From positions 5,747,501 through 5,811,500 of the forward strand of contig JAYKYS010000017.1 of NCBI GenBank assembly GCA_036924285.1: DNA of 64,000 nucleotides. The letters are read 5' to 3'. Position 1 is the first letter of the stretch. Every line of letters starts with the position of its first letter. The stretch comes from Asterella californica (Eukaryota > Streptophyta > Marchantiopsida > Marchantiales > Aytoniaceae). Below, in pieces: positions 1 through 10,835 of the stretch. A program made the translations under genes and the position numbers. The notes under the pieces are model-generated. The model worked only from the letters and a program-made list of their open reading frames with translations. It had not been told where the DNA came from and searched no databases.

Positions 1-66
1 TGACTTGTCTTTTTTGAGCAGCATTCATCTGGGATTCCTTTGGGGTAGATCCATACGTCATAACCC

Positions 67-464
67 TGTTGTGTGCATACACATCCGTACACAACATACA
101 TTATTGTTCGATCAAACAATAACTAAACACAACATACATATGATGTCATACACGTACACAAGTGTATCACAATAATCTTCTATTCATCCATACTGAAATA
201 TCAACCAGCAACACAAAGATCACTCTAGTCAAGCCCAGCCCACTCTACGCATCAAAGAATCAAGTTACCCTCACTCAGTTCACTTATCATAACCAAGAGC
301 TTGAAACCTCAACTCGAAAGAAGTGAAGCCTACAAGCTCTTACCTCACACTACACTCCTCAAAGAGATATAACCCAAGAACCTCTCCTAACAGCACTAAG
401 GACCTTAACGTGACTAGCTACCGTGCACTGTGCAACTAGCATAGCTGCTACACATGACGTGACA
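67..464 (-). repeat. 3' LTR of the inverted methyltransferase-type Ty3 copy
   Basis: On the minus strand it begins TGTCACGTCA (at 464) and ends ACAACA (at 67), about 398 bp. That is the same start and nearly the same length as the 3' LTR at 12754-13162 of the better copy. An extra copy of its last ~90 bp lies just upstream (465-570), as it does in the other element. What follows at 1-66 is unrelated flank. Confidence 0.65.
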
Positions 465-739
465 GCTACCGTGCGCATAAACATCATTATACAACATACA
501 TCGTTGTCTGACCAAACGACACAACATACATACGATGTCATAGATAAACACAAGTATACAGCAATAGCCCTCTAGTTGATGGTTAGATCTCTCTAACTCT
601 AGATAGCCATATATCTCAACTACGTGATATGCACCTTTGTGGGTGTAAAGATCAAAAAATTGGGTGCTACATCGCTCCATCGTTAGTCGTTTGTTTGCAA
701 TCCATGTCACGTGAAGGTCAAATCGACCATCCCGTTATA

Positions 740-1070
740 TAAATGAGGACACACCCATTGTCTTGGAGGAACTACGTCGAGGGGTGAAGTCAAACATGAC
801 ATGTGTCATCCTCTCGAAGAACCACCATACAATAACATGCTAGTTGTTCCACTAACAAATCCACATAACATGCATATCAAGCCATCTCATACTACTACTA
901 AGCTTGGATATTTGGAAGATGACATGATGCATACTACGCACATGATCATTCCAAACAACACCATCATGGTTTTCTAACCTGAGGACACCAGAAGATAACA
1001 CCTCACATACACGTAAGATAATTCGTACTGCAATAAAATCCAAGGTCATCGGTGTAGTCTGCTACAAATA
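740..1070 (-). pseudogene. GPY/F module and decayed PHD finger after integrase
   Basis: Minus-strand translation gives the post-integrase module (IILRVCEVLSSGVLRLE, 852-1049). Further on come a CMLCG pair, HMSCLTSPL and QWVCP, which are the ordered landmarks of a C4HC3 PHD finger. The middle cysteine pair reads YGGS instead of CDGC, and a stop sits before HMSC, so this copy is non-functional. Its value is that QWVCP follows in place here, supporting the view that the intact family domain ends with a W-x-C-P-x-C block. In the plus copy that block is displaced by a frameshift. Confidence 0.6.
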
Positions 1071-1079
1071 AACATAATT

Positions 1080-2361
1080 GTCAAGATGAAACTTACATAT
1101 AGACAGTCGATAACCTCTTTCTCGGATACTCACATACCACAACGTGTCTCGATGTTGAGCAATTGCTAAGTTCACAAACGCCATCGGCATAACTCTCCAA
1201 AACACCTCTACACGTTGAGAACATGCATTCACTCACATGTCCGAGTCATCAAGATCTAAAACCTCAACAGAAACTTGACGAATGGCCGTAGGTAAATCTA
1301 GTTCTCGATCATATAGTAGAAAATACGACAAAAAGGATGTCAATGATGCTGATTAGCTACATCGATATCCCATAGTCAACCATGGTAATTGAAGATCTCA
1401 GTCTCCTAAATGTCTCTTTTGTAAGTCATACTTGCGCAATCCTCTCTTCACTAATTGAACAACTCTATTTGTCAAACCATCTATCTCAAGATGATCTCGA
1501 GACAATAATACGATGATCAATCATCGCATGATCACATAAGACATGAAACTTTCAAAGAATCTTTATACCTTGGTCAATTAGCAAGGCTGGTCAATTAGCT
1601 TCGGCTGGAACACCAAAATGATTGACCATTTGATCGACGAATGCATATGTTGTCCCTTCGCTCACCTTGTCTGATACCATTACCAACTCAATCCACTTGG
1701 AGAAGTGCTCCACCATCACTAATAAATATCAATGATGACATACAGTTAATGATAAAGGTCCCATAAAATCTAAACTCCAACGGTAACCCTACTCCATAAT
1801 CGATAAGGGGTGTAATTGTGAAGTAGGAGCATTGAATGATGCACAAACCATACATCGTCCAACAGACCGCGATATATGTGTATATCACACTACCAATATT
1901 GTCCTTGGAGTAAGCTATACGTACGTTTCAATCCAAAATGTCACAACTTCTCATGGGCATATCGCACTAACTGTGCTCTTTGCGATAGGTGTGATAGCAC
2001 ACGCACTCTTTCATCCTCCCACATCTTAATCCCACATCCTTATATATGTTTTCCTTCTTGTCAAAACCTCTTGGCTCGCTAGAGGACACGATATCGTTCT
2101 TTGACACTTATTGTGTCCATCATTAGACCAGTACTGAGATATCTCATAAGCATCATATCCTCGTGAATATCTTGCTGGTCAGTTAAACCATCCCCACCCT
2201 GAAGGTCTAAGGACTTTTCTTTGACTTTTGAGAGACAGAACATGACCATCCAAACCCAAGATATACAAACAAATAGAGGTATGCCACTTGGGCATAGCCT
2301 CCTCATTTATCATCATGCCAACAAACTCTCGTTGTCTCTCGTTGCTAGTTTGGATAAACAT
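1080..2361 (-). pseudogene. Integrase remnant of the inverted Ty3 copy
   Basis: Minus-strand fragments in several frames match the integrase of the plus copy. The linker between RNase H and the zinc domain is at 2079-2361 (VCISWVWMV..., QDIHEDMMLM). Further along come the region just after the HHCC pair and the start of the catalytic core (1688-1888, PLIDYGVGLPLEFRF). The frame changes repeatedly and no DDE triad can be read without breaks. No regulation or function is expected. Confidence 0.65.
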
Positions 2362-2430
2362 CTAAATCAAGACTACGTCTTGATGTCAAGATTTAGGTTT
2401 ACCGTAGCGTTGGCAAAGCAAGTATGAATT

Positions 2431-3214
2431 TTTATACTTGTCTTGGGGCTTCGGGTGATCTTGCGTTGCGGTTTTCTAACTGCAAAGTAAAATTAGTCGC
2501 GCATCTAAATCAGGCTACGACCAGAACATGAGCTTCGGGGGACCTCGTAAGTAGGTGTGAATATTTATAAGTTAGCAAGTTAGAGTCTTAAGTATAATGT
2601 TTAGAAATTGTCAACTAGTTTTGTTTAGGGATGGCAAAAAACGTTAAGCTTTTCCGAGACTAGTTGGAATTTTCTAATTGTTCTAGCGACAACTTAAGAT
2701 TCAAGCCAAGAAAGAAATTGCGGGTTAGCTATCAGAATGCAAATCTGACGCCAAAGAGTTGGCTATCCATTTTGAACTTGGCGTTAACTTAAGGATCATT
2801 GTTGATGAGGGCATCAACCTCCAAAGTGAGGTGAATGTCGCGACCCTCAATCTCAAGATCAGGCACAGACGTAAACAATAGAACCCTAACTGGTTCTCTG
2901 AACCAAGGTTGGAATATTGGGTTACGACATAAGAGCTTATCTCAAGACGACCTCAGACAAACTCAGACCTAAGGGGGCAAGTCTAGAAACAGACCAAAAC
3001 ATAGATATTAGACATAAGTCATAGACATGGGTCTGAGATGCAAGACCAAGACGCGGGTCCGGCGCAGACGCTGGTCTGAACCACAGGATTCGAGTCTGGG
3101 TCTGGACCACAGGCTTTCGAAAAAACTACTAAGTGTTGGAGCTCCAGCGACATTTTGGGTTGTGGACGGAGCTCCACGTAAGATCTCGAGGCGAATAAGA
3201 TATCATTGGAAAGA
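2431..3214 (+). repeat. LTR-B family: 3' internal tail, polypurine tract and first part of LTR
   Basis: The same sequence recurs at 46706-47830 (+) and, inverted, at 47831-48788 and about 49075-50535. Comparing the copies places a polypurine tract (AAAGTGAGGTGAA, 2823-2835) directly before an LTR start TGTCGCGACCC at 2836. The LTR stops at 3214, where the methyltransferase Ty3 element is inserted, and resumes at 13163. Sequence from 2431 to 2822 is the non-coding tail of the internal region. No coding sequence of this family is present in the window. Confidence 0.75.
3210..3214. repeat. Left target-site duplication AAAGA
   Basis: AAAGA ends directly at the LTR start TGTCAC. The same five bases stand at 13163-13167 on the other side. 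The LTR-B copy near 47140 shows the uninterrupted site (TCATTGGAAAGGCC), so both flanks join into one target sequence. Confidence 0.8.
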
Positions 3215-3505
3215 TGTCACGTCAGTTTGGGCACCTCGGCTAGGTTGACCGAGTACGAAGTGGCGCATCCCGGTAAGGCCGTTAGTGCCGTTAGGACGAG
3301 TTGGTGGGAGAGCCCACTAGGGGTAAACTTCGCAGGTAGGGCTTGGAGGCCTTAGTTCTTCGAGTTGAGCCTTCAAGCTCCAAGACTATGGTGGATAGTC
3401 TAGTTGAGTGGAACCCGGATTCTCTTCGCGTTTAGAGTGGGTTTGGCTTGACCATTTGTGAGTAATCAGTGTTGTAGTGTTGGAGATGGTAATTTCTCAA
3501 TGCAG
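3215..3505 (+). repeat. 5' LTR (shared part)
   Basis: 291 bp from TGTCACGTCA to CAATGCAG match 12754-13042 with only scattered differences, mostly transitions and single-base gaps. The match stops at 3505. The 3' LTR continues for another ~120 bp that is not found here, so the 5' LTR has lost or replaced its last third. The inverted copy starting at 51655 begins with the same TGTCACGTCA, supporting this as the true outer end. Confidence 0.8.
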
Positions 3506-5343
3506 ATTACTCGAAGAACTAAGTGCAGGTCGAGGCGGAGTTCAGTAAGAGCTCGCTGATCTGAAATCTGAAATCGTCCGCTGATATCTTCGGACGTTGT
3601 CGTTCGTGGTTGATTGTTGGAGCTGTGATCGTGTGGGCGCATGCTACATTGCTGATCGCAGATCGATTTGCTGTTGTTGGGGTCGAGTGGAGATTTCTGT
3701 CATGCGGAAGCGTTGCAGAAATTTTGCGGAATGTTCTTGAAGTGTCTTGTTGGAGCCGGATTGCGTGTTTGGGCGTGGCAGCTGGAGTACTTGTCAATGT
3801 CAGGCCGGAGTGGGCTCTTTGGAAGCACATTTGAGAGACGATTCTAGTGCACTAAGTTTCGTGGAGTTTGGCCAAGGATTGAAGAAGTTATGGCATGTCG
3901 AAGTTCGCTGCCGTGACACCCGCAAGTGCAAAAAGGCTAGTTACGTCAGATTTTGATGCAATTTCGTGTGGAAACTCGAGTTTGGAGTTTTGTTGTGTGT
4001 GTGTGCATTCACGAAGTGTGTCTTGTGCATTCGCGAATCTGTTGTGGTGGTGTTCGGGTTCGATTTGGGTGTTCTTGCTGTTTTACGTCAGATTTTGGTC
4101 ACCAGTGTGCACCCGCAAGCTGTTTTCGCTGTTTTGGAGCCTCTTTTGGTGCAATCTTCTGCAATTGGAGGTGGAGCCGAGCCTCTTCTGGTGTGTTGTA
4201 CCTGTTTTACTCTACTTCAAGCGGAGCGGAGCGGAGCGGAGCGGAGAGTGAGCGGGAGTGTCGAGGTGTGGAGTGCGTGTTAGGAGGCGTTTCGAGGCTT
4301 CGAGGAGCAGAGGTGCGTGAGTGCGGAAGCGTGAGAGCGGAGTGCGAGAGTGCGGAGGCGGAGCGGAGCAGAGCCTGAGCCCGAGCCCACGCCCGCCGCA
4401 AGCCAGCTTGCTGGCGTGCGTGAGAGAGGTATCCAAGCTTCAGTTGTGTGGGAAGGGTAAAACTAGCTGGTCACCCATCCCAACACTATTCCTGGACCTG
4501 GACTCCTAACTCTGTAGTCTTAGCTTTGGCCTTACCACTAGACCAATAGCTCTTGGTGTTCTACAGGGATGCGTGCAAGTACTTATGGACTTGTACAAGG
4601 TAGTAAGAGACCTTCTCGCACGTTCCTAGAGGAGTGGTAGGGCGACCCCATAGTATTAGGGGCAAGCTATAGTTGTGGTAGTGCTTGTCTATACCGTAGA
4701 GACGTGTATAAAGACAATTGGTGGTAGTTGTCTTGGGTGAGCTAGTAGAGCTACCACGTGGATGTTTTTGGAGCTACTAGAGGTGTAGACATCTAGTTAG
4801 TGACCTCCAGTGTCAGTTACGATTGTTGGTGACCATATATTGTGCATGTGGTCACCGACGAGGAGACGTCAGTCCGGGTGGGGCTGGGTTTCTCTTTATG
4901 TGAATGTTTGAGTGTGGAGGGTTATCGTTTGGACTTCTTGTGGTTGGAACCCCTCCATATTCTGCTTCCTGTTTGTGCGCCGCGTTTGCTTGTGTTGGCG
5001 CTTGATTTCCGGAGTGAGTTCACTCCAGTGTGCTGTCGGTAGTGAGGCTGGAGTTGCGGACCAGTCAGACTACCTTTGTCTCTCTCACGGTGCGGTTGGA
5101 GTGACGACCAACAGACCGTGAGAGGCTGCTTGTGGTGATGGCAAGTACAGGTTGTCCTTACCTTGACCGTTCTAGTAGGGGATAGGTGAGCTCAGTAGGA
5201 GCGGGGTTAGGCAAGTGGTGGTTACGGTGGTGACGGAGATTTTGGCTTCCGGTTGGAGAGTATGTTAATGGGATTCTCTCATCACGGAGTTCTCGGGAGG
5301 TTCTGATGAGGACTTCTCGGACAGTGGGTATACACGGAGTGGG
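3506..5343 (+). other. Long non-coding leader of the methyltransferase Ty3 element
   Basis: No convincing coding sequence lies between the LTR and gag. The block from about 3900 to 4140 is GT-rich, and (GCGGA)n with related GAGTGCGGA repeats fill 4220-4380. An antisense block resembling Pol III promoters follows at 4405-4575. Matching leaders in opposite orientation are seen at 50536-51400 and 39600-40880. A primer-binding site matching a standard plant tRNA was not recognised directly after the LTR. Confidence 0.6.
4405..4575 (-). other. tRNA/5S rRNA-like block, antisense to the element
   Basis: On the minus strand the block reads ...GGTCTAGTGGTAAGGCC (4528-4544), which looks like a tRNA A box of the Gly type. 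About 45 bases later comes TAGTGTTGGGATGGGTGACC (4469-4488), which resembles the internal control region of plant 5S rRNA. The same block recurs at 40432-40539 and 50553-50660, always on the strand opposite to its Ty3 element. It could be an old SINE caught in the leader or a feature of the element. No complete tRNA or 5S gene can be folded from it by eye. Confidence 0.5.
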
Positions 5344-5910
5344 GTGAGATACCGACTACTTACACCATTGCCGTCGGTTGTTCCAGAGGACGAGTCAGAC
5401 CCAGACAGCGCGTTTTCTAGTGGTGAGTCTAGTGTCACCACACCGTTGTTGTGGGACATGGACGAGATCTATGGGGCCACGAAGAGACCTCGACGTTACT
5501 CGGGTACAGTTGGTACCATTGAGCTGGATGACTTCATCCAGGAGTTCGACAGTTGGTGCGATCTGCAGCAGATGCGGAACCCACAACTGTCTACACCCTT
5601 CATGGCGTGGAAGGGTTTGTTCCAGCACTTGGAGGGACCGCCGATGGATGATTATCATGAGTTCAGACGAGATTACAGTGTTGAGATCGAGTTGTGGAGA
5701 CAACATTGGTCTCCCAACTACATTTCTATCACTACTGGCGCAGTTTCAGGAGGCGTAGCACCTGCGAGTTCGGGTGCCAGTAGCAGTGGTACAGCCGCAG
5801 GTGGCGGAGTACTTTCTACCAGCGGTGCGTCCACATGTAGTGGAGCAGGTGGTAGTGTGAGTGGGATACCACCAGGGTTTAACCCTGTGGTTCAGTTCTT
5901 CCATGTTTGA
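5344..5910 (+). pseudogene. Gag, N-terminal part
   Basis: An open frame of 188 codons beginning at an ATG. The first 60 residues are acidic and Ser-rich. Residues ~60-130 are helical and Trp-rich (DDFIQEFDSWCDLQQM, AWKGLFQHLEG). The last ~50 residues are a Gly/Ser/Ala-rich linker. The frame ends at VVQFFHV-stop, where the second copy (14650-15000) reads on as FFHFLWKNYQG, so a one-base shift separates this from the gag core at 5907. Gag would form the virus-like particle that packages element RNA. The start is uncertain, since upstream codons might also belong. Confidence 0.7.
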
Positions 5911-6968
5911 GGAAGAACTATCAGGGTGTGCGGACCGACAAGTTGAGGAGTCTGGAGGAGTTCCAGCGGAAGACTGGAGAGAGCCTACGCGAGGCGTTTA
6001 CTCGCATGAGGCGGTTGATCAGCGTTACCCAAGGGGTGACGGAAGCACATGCAGTCCAGTTCTGGTATGGGATACTAGACCGGGAGCTGCATAGGAGAGT
6101 TAGAGATGCTACTCTCCTTAGAGATACCACTCTGACATTGGCGGTTGTCTTTAGTCTGGCTGAGCGGATTGAGCTTAACATGGTGGAGGAGAGGGTGGTG
6201 GTTGTTGGGTTCAGCAAGGAGACACCACATGGAGCGACCACCTCTTCTCGAGGATCACAGGCTACGCAACAGCGTGGTGGTGGTGGTGGTGGTAAGGATC
6301 GTGCGGAGCAGTCACGATCTCAGGGAGGTGTTGGAGGATCTGATGGGCAGAAGTCCATGCCGTCCTTCTCTAGTCAGCAGCAAGCGGGTCTTTGCTGGAC
6401 GTGTGATGGTCCTCATCAGCAGAGGGACTGTCCACAAAGGAGAGGTTATGAGACGTCAGGGACATCCAGGACGTCTCAAGCAGTACCTAGGCAATGTGAG
6501 CATTGCAGACGACCTGGTCACAGTAGCGACTGTTGTTTTGATCTCCATCCCGAGTTGCGGCAAGGGAAGGCTGATCGTGGACGAGGCGGAGGAGCTCAGG
6601 GAGGCCGTGGTGGTCGAGCTGGAGGTAGAGATCCAACACCTGGGAGAGGACCGGTCGGTCCACCGCCTGCTACGACGTCAGAAGTAGGTATGGCTGCTCG
6701 GATTGAGCAGTTGGAGCAGAGGATAGCTAGTATGGCTATGGCTCAGCGGAGATCAGGTGGAACAGAGGCTTCCACGTCTTATGGAGGAGAAGGAGGTGAC
6801 TTCGACTTCATGGCTGGTGTGGCGCAGATTGAGACATCTGCGGCAGTGACTAGAGGTGCAGTACGTGCCTCTGAGCCACGGGTGCGTCAGTGGAGTTGGA
6901 TCCACAACGCGGAGAGGCTGGTAGACAAGCCAGGCTTCCCCAGTCGTTCACGTTATCAGAGGCGTTGA
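5907..6968 (+). pseudogene. Gag core and two zinc knuckles
   Basis: 353 codons in the frame following the shift. Residues 1-95 are a retrotransposon gag domain (KNYQGVRTDKLRSLEEFQ, YGILDRELHRRV), which assembles the particle. A Gly/Gln/Arg-rich stretch follows, then two knuckles: CWTCDGPHQQRDC (one residue short between the second Cys and the His) and CEHCRRPGHSSDCC (regular CX2CX4HX4C), for RNA binding. Next come an Arg/Gly-rich tract and a short coiled coil (IEQLEQRIASMAMAQ). The frame overlaps the next one at 6890 and the polyprotein shifts frame near 6890-6960. Whether that shift was programmed or is damage cannot be told from one copy. Confidence 0.85.
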
Positions 6969-8157
6969 GGACCACATCTATGGTTCCTAAACGACCTACC
7001 GATGGTGCAGTAGAGTTGGAGACATCGACATCCAGGAGTGGGTGTGATGTGAGTCCACCTTCGACGTCTGTGGATGCGACGACGAACCCCATGTTGGGGG
7101 CGGCTACAGCAGTTTTGCGAGCCTCACTATTCTCAACCACGGATATGAGGGCATTGGGAGTTAACTTGGCTCCAGTGTTCCAGTTGGCGGCCACGCTCAG
7201 TGAGAGCGAGGATGTAGTTACCTCTAGTGCTGAAGTAGTTCAGCGAGAGACGGTAGACGTGTCCATGGAGTCGAGGATCAGGACAGCTACCAGTGGTACT
7301 TGGCAAGCGGCGACTGCTAGGTTAGATGAGTTACCAGCTAGGCCGGCGATTGACCGTGCTGGTTTGGCACCAGGTGTGGTGTTGTTGGACAACAGAAGTG
7401 GTATCTTCTGTTTGGTGGCACTTTCAGGAAAAGTGTATCGATCCCAGAAGGTCTTGTTAGACTCTGGAGCCCAACCGTTGATGTTGGGAAAGGCGGCGTG
7501 TATTGGTTTGGGTCTGAAGAAGTCCGAGATAGAGAGACGTCCATTCCAGTTGCAGACATCTCTAGGGGGATCAGGAGGTACGGCTCTACACATGACACGT
7601 GAGATGTTGACGGTGAGAGTTCGGCCAGATCACCCCACGGATGGCTCTATGGTGAGGGTCAAGACCATCGTTACAGCCGCAGAGTCTTATGATGTATTGG
7701 TGGGAGGTGCTGTGTTGTACCCTATGGGGTTCGTGATCGACTGTTGGACGGAGATAGCATCTTACAGACCAGGTTGGCAGTCCGGTGAGGGACGAGTGAG
7801 CCGCTTATCAGTGCGGTTCAGTGCTAGAGTTGGGACGACGGAGCCTACACCAGGGACGATGGCATCCGTTGTAGGGTTCAGTTCGGTCATCACTTGGCCG
7901 GGCGAGTTGTTGGAGGGTAATGTCCATGCGGAGGATACTCCGGTCTTTGAGGAGGTGGAGGACATGCCTAGCATGTCTACGTTAGTACCATCTGCCTTGG
8001 ATGTTCCATTCTGGAGTTCGAGTGGAGAGTTGCAGCAGTATGCTGATCAGTTGGTGCAGCAGGCTTGGAGTGAAGCCTTTGTACCACCAGTAGAGGAACA
8101 AAAGGTTGTTCCTGCTACTGGCCCTGTGACCTTATCACCGTTGGATACGACTCCCAT
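6890..8157 (+). pseudogene. Aspartic protease domain of the polyprotein
   Basis: An open frame whose C-terminal half is a retropepsin-like domain. The catalytic motif LLDSGAQPLMLG lies near residue 191 (Asp codon 7460-7462). A hydrophobic β-rich stretch and the second half (YDVLVGGAVLYPMGFVIDCW) follow, as expected for the enzyme that cuts the polyprotein. Residues 1-150 are a low-complexity Ser/Thr-rich linker. From ~8000 to 8157 comes a spacer (QQYADQLVQQAWSEAF) leading to the methyltransferase, which lies in the next frame. The frame runs on to 8446 but that tail is out of register. A decayed second copy with LLDSRAQLLML (Gly lost) is at 16260-16400. Confidence 0.8.
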
Positions 8158-8160
8158 TGT

Positions 8161-9273
8161 GTGGCAGTATCGGAGGAGGGTGTATGTGTGCTGGAGCTGT
8201 TTGGAGGGATCAGCACAGGTTTGGCTGCGGTATTGCAAGCAGGTATACAAGTACAGCGATACTTGTATGTGGAGAGAGATGAGATTGCGAGACGCATCTC
8301 ATTGCGACATGTGGCACGTTTGGTGCAGAGATATCTTGAGTTGTTGCCCATATCAGCTGTTAGAGGATACCAGCAAGCATTACCGTCGGATATTTCGCTG
8401 CTGGGGGCGCAGGATCTTACGTTGGTGGGCACCATTCACTTGGTGATAGCCGGATGACCATGTCAAGGTCACACGCGTGCTGGGAGAGGTCGGAGTTTAC
8501 ATGACCCGCGATCTAGGATGTTCTGAGAGATGTTACGGATCTTACGACATCTCCAGATGCATCAGGTGGATTCTCCAGCGTACATCTTGGAGAACGTTCC
8601 TTTGTTGCGTGATGCTCGTACACAGATGATGACGAGTGTGCACCAAGTGCGGTCTTGGATTGGACCAGCAGTGTTGTTGGAAGCAGCGAGAGTAGGATCT
8701 CGTGCACATCGTCCACGGTTGTGGTGGACGAACTTGTTACCGAGAGAGGTGCTTAAGCGAGCACACGATGGAGTGAGACGACCAGCACATCTCACGGTTG
8801 ATAGCATCTTGGATGCAGGACGACGATCTCAAGTGGTGAGAGTCGTCGATAGATCACCCATGGCAGTGGTGAACCTAGTGGGACGGCCCATGGTAACATT
8901 ACTCACTTTGGTAAGCTTTCCTGCGTCACATGCTTACAGAGATGGAGGACCTGGGCTTGTGTAGGATGCTCAATTACGGCAGTTGGTGGAGCCCAATGTC
9001 GATGAGAGAGAGCGAGCGATGGGTTTCGCTACGGGTACGACGGTAGTAGCTTCGGTGTCAGAGACTTCACGTCGTCAAGTATTGGGTCAAGCAATGGACT
9101 TGAATTGCTTGACATGGATTGTTAGCCTTGGATTGGCTGAGCAGCGTCGGATGCGATCGACGGGTGTTATTGCTCGGATACTCTTGAGCTCTTTGCCTAT
9201 CGGGTCGGTGGAGGCAAAGGCTGGGGCGAGGCACATGGAGTTCGTCATCCTTGGACATCATGGGATGTCATAG
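8161..9273 (+). pseudogene. C5 cytosine DNA methyltransferase domain inside the retrotransposon
   Basis: About 370 codons in one frame, broken by three stops (8455, 8524, 8962). The conserved motifs stand in canonical order. Motif I is VLELFGGISTGLAAVLQAG, motif II YVERD, and motif IV PCQG (8458-8469, catalytic Cys). DPRSRMF is followed by LRILRHLQ. Motif VI is YILENVP, motif VIII AHRPRLWWTN, and motifs IX-X are ERERAMGF and RRQVLGQAMDLNCLTW. The unpermuted order excludes a DRM-type rearranged enzyme, and the sequence is closest in style to DNMT3. No PWWP, ADD, BAH or chromo domain is attached. The two stops flanking motif IV replace likely Trp codons (TGG to TGA). It lies between protease and RT. 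In an active element it would methylate cytosine in DNA, perhaps the element's own cDNA. Confidence 0.9.
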
Positions 9274-9410
9274 GAGAGAGTGTGGAGCTTGCAGCTAGAA
9301 CTGCAGAAATTTTACGCACAGTAGCGGTGGAGGTTGTTGGTGGTGAGCAGAAGGAAACTGCTCCAGAGGCTGCAAGATAGCAGTCAACGACTTCGTCTTC
9401 TACCTCTAGC

Positions 9411-10835
9411 ATGGTAACAGAGGATACTTGGGAGCCGGAGATTGGACCTAAGCTTATAGGAGAGGAGAGACGAAGAGTCCAAAGATTCCTGAAGAGTTAC
9501 AGGAATTGTTTTGCCTTCAGTATGAAGGATTTGGGTACCTTGAAGGGACCTGGTATACGGATCGACTTGGCTAACGACACGTCAATCTTTCGACGTCCTT
9601 ACAAGTACAGTGACATGGAGAGAGCCTTGATCCAGAGTCGGACTCAAGACTTTATGGAGGTTGGGTTGGTGGAGATATCGCATGGAGAGTATGCATCTAC
9701 CACAGTTATGCCAGCCAAGAAGGATATGTATGGCAACTACACAGATAGACGGATGTGTGGTGACTATCGTCCTATCAATCGGCAGATGAAGTCCGATAAG
9801 TATGCAGTGGGGCATGTGAAGGTCTTCAGTACTTTGGATCTTCGAGCAGGGTATCATCAGTTGCCAGTGAGAGAAGAAGATAAGTCCAAGACAGCATTCT
9901 GAGGAATTAACTCTCACGGCAAGGATTGTTTGTATCAGTGGCGGTTCTTACCATTTGGATTGAAGAACGCCCCTGCTGAGTTCCAAAAGGTGATGGACAG
10001 AATCCTAGCAGGATTGGATTTTGTCATATGTTATATTGACGACATCTTAGTCTATAGTGCTACAGTGGAGGAGCACGAGAGACACTTACGGGATGTGTTT
10101 GAGCGGTTGAGAGCTCATGGGTTGAAGTTACACCCTGGGAAGTGTAAGTTCTTCCAGGAGTTGGTAGAGTATCTGGGCCACACCATCTATCCAGGTGGAT
10201 TGGGTGTTCAACAGACGAAGGTTGAGGCTATTGCACGTATCTCGCGCCCCACAGATGTGAGTCGAGTTCGGGCATTTGTTGGTTTGGCAAACTTTTATCG
10301 TCGGTACGTGAAGGGATTTAGTGCAATTGCGAAGCCGTTGACCAAGCTGATGAAGGTGGACCAGGAGTGGCAGTGGGGAGATGAGCAAGAGCGAGCTTTT
10401 GTAGAGTTGAAGGATAGGTTGACATCTGCTCCCATCTTGAGGAGACTCGTTAGAGGGCGTCCTTTCCAACTGCACACCGATTGGAATATGTTGGGACTTG
10501 GAGCAGTGCTGACTCAGCATGATGATGAGAAAAAGGAGTTCGTGGTGGCGTATGCCAGTCACTCCAACAATTCAGTGGAGGCGAGGTATAGTTCGTATGA
10601 GAGAGTGTGTTTGACGGCAGTGTGGGCTGTTGCACACTTTTGATGTTATCTGTTTGGGAACCCCTTTACTCTCATCACTGATCACCAGCCGCTCAAGTGG
10701 TTGATGGAGTCCGATAAGCTTACAGGGAAGCTTGCACGATGGACTCTGATCTTACAGGAGTATGACTTCCAGGTATTACATAGACCTGGAGTTGCAAACC
10801 TAGATGCCGATGGGTTGAGTCGCAACCCGTGCACG
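9411..10835 (+). pseudogene. Reverse transcriptase and RNase H
   Basis: One frame carries RT and RNase H with stops at 9900 and 10641. RT landmarks: CGDYRPIN, STLDLRAGYHQL, WRFLPFGLKNAP and the catalytic YIDD (10032-10043). A thumb/connection region follows (VRAFVGLANFYRRYV). RNase H begins at FQLHTDWNMLGLGAVLTQ and ends in the GVANLDADGLSR block. Compared with the copy at 14126-14446, about ten residues around 9800-9815 (the TPEEIFDAIGDA region) are deleted. Both stops sit where the other copy has a normal codon (a residue before G[IV]N, and Arg before CYLF). An upstream linker (9275-9410) in the same frame carries a stop near 9378. Confidence 0.9.

Larger units (their letters stand above)
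1..2430 (-). mobile_element. Inverted 3' part of a methyltransferase-type Ty3 retrotransposon
   Basis: Read on the minus strand, this stretch carries, in order, decayed integrase, GPY/F module, PHD-finger region and 3' LTR that match the better copy at 10836-13162. For example, the minus frame at 2079-2306 has GGDGLTDQQDIH where the plus copy has GGDGVPDQRDIH, and 852-1049 matches the GPY/F module. It has many stops and frameshifts. Gag, protease, methyltransferase and RT are missing, because at about 2430 the sequence changes abruptly to the LTR-B family. It was probably cut off by that element or by rearrangement. It is useful mainly as a second witness for the 3' end and for the PHD domain of this family. 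Confidence 0.85.

Noticed and set aside
4469..4490. A 5S rRNA gene
   Set aside because: Similarity covers only about 20-40 bases of the internal control region; a 120-bp gene with flanking stems is absent.
3895..4509. Overlapping open frames of up to 141 codons on both strands
   Set aside because: They arise from GT-rich and (GCGGA)n low-complexity DNA in the Ty3 leader. The frames run in several phases at once, have no domains and are not kept in the leader copies at 50700 and 40600.
4528..4550. A tRNA-Gly gene
   Set aside because: Only an A-box-like word is present. There is no acceptor stem, anticodon arm or clear B box at the right distance.
8161..9273. DRM-type plant de novo methyltransferase captured from the host
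   Set aside because: DRM enzymes have a permuted motif order (VI-X before I-IV). Here motif I comes first and X last, so the domain is not DRM-like.
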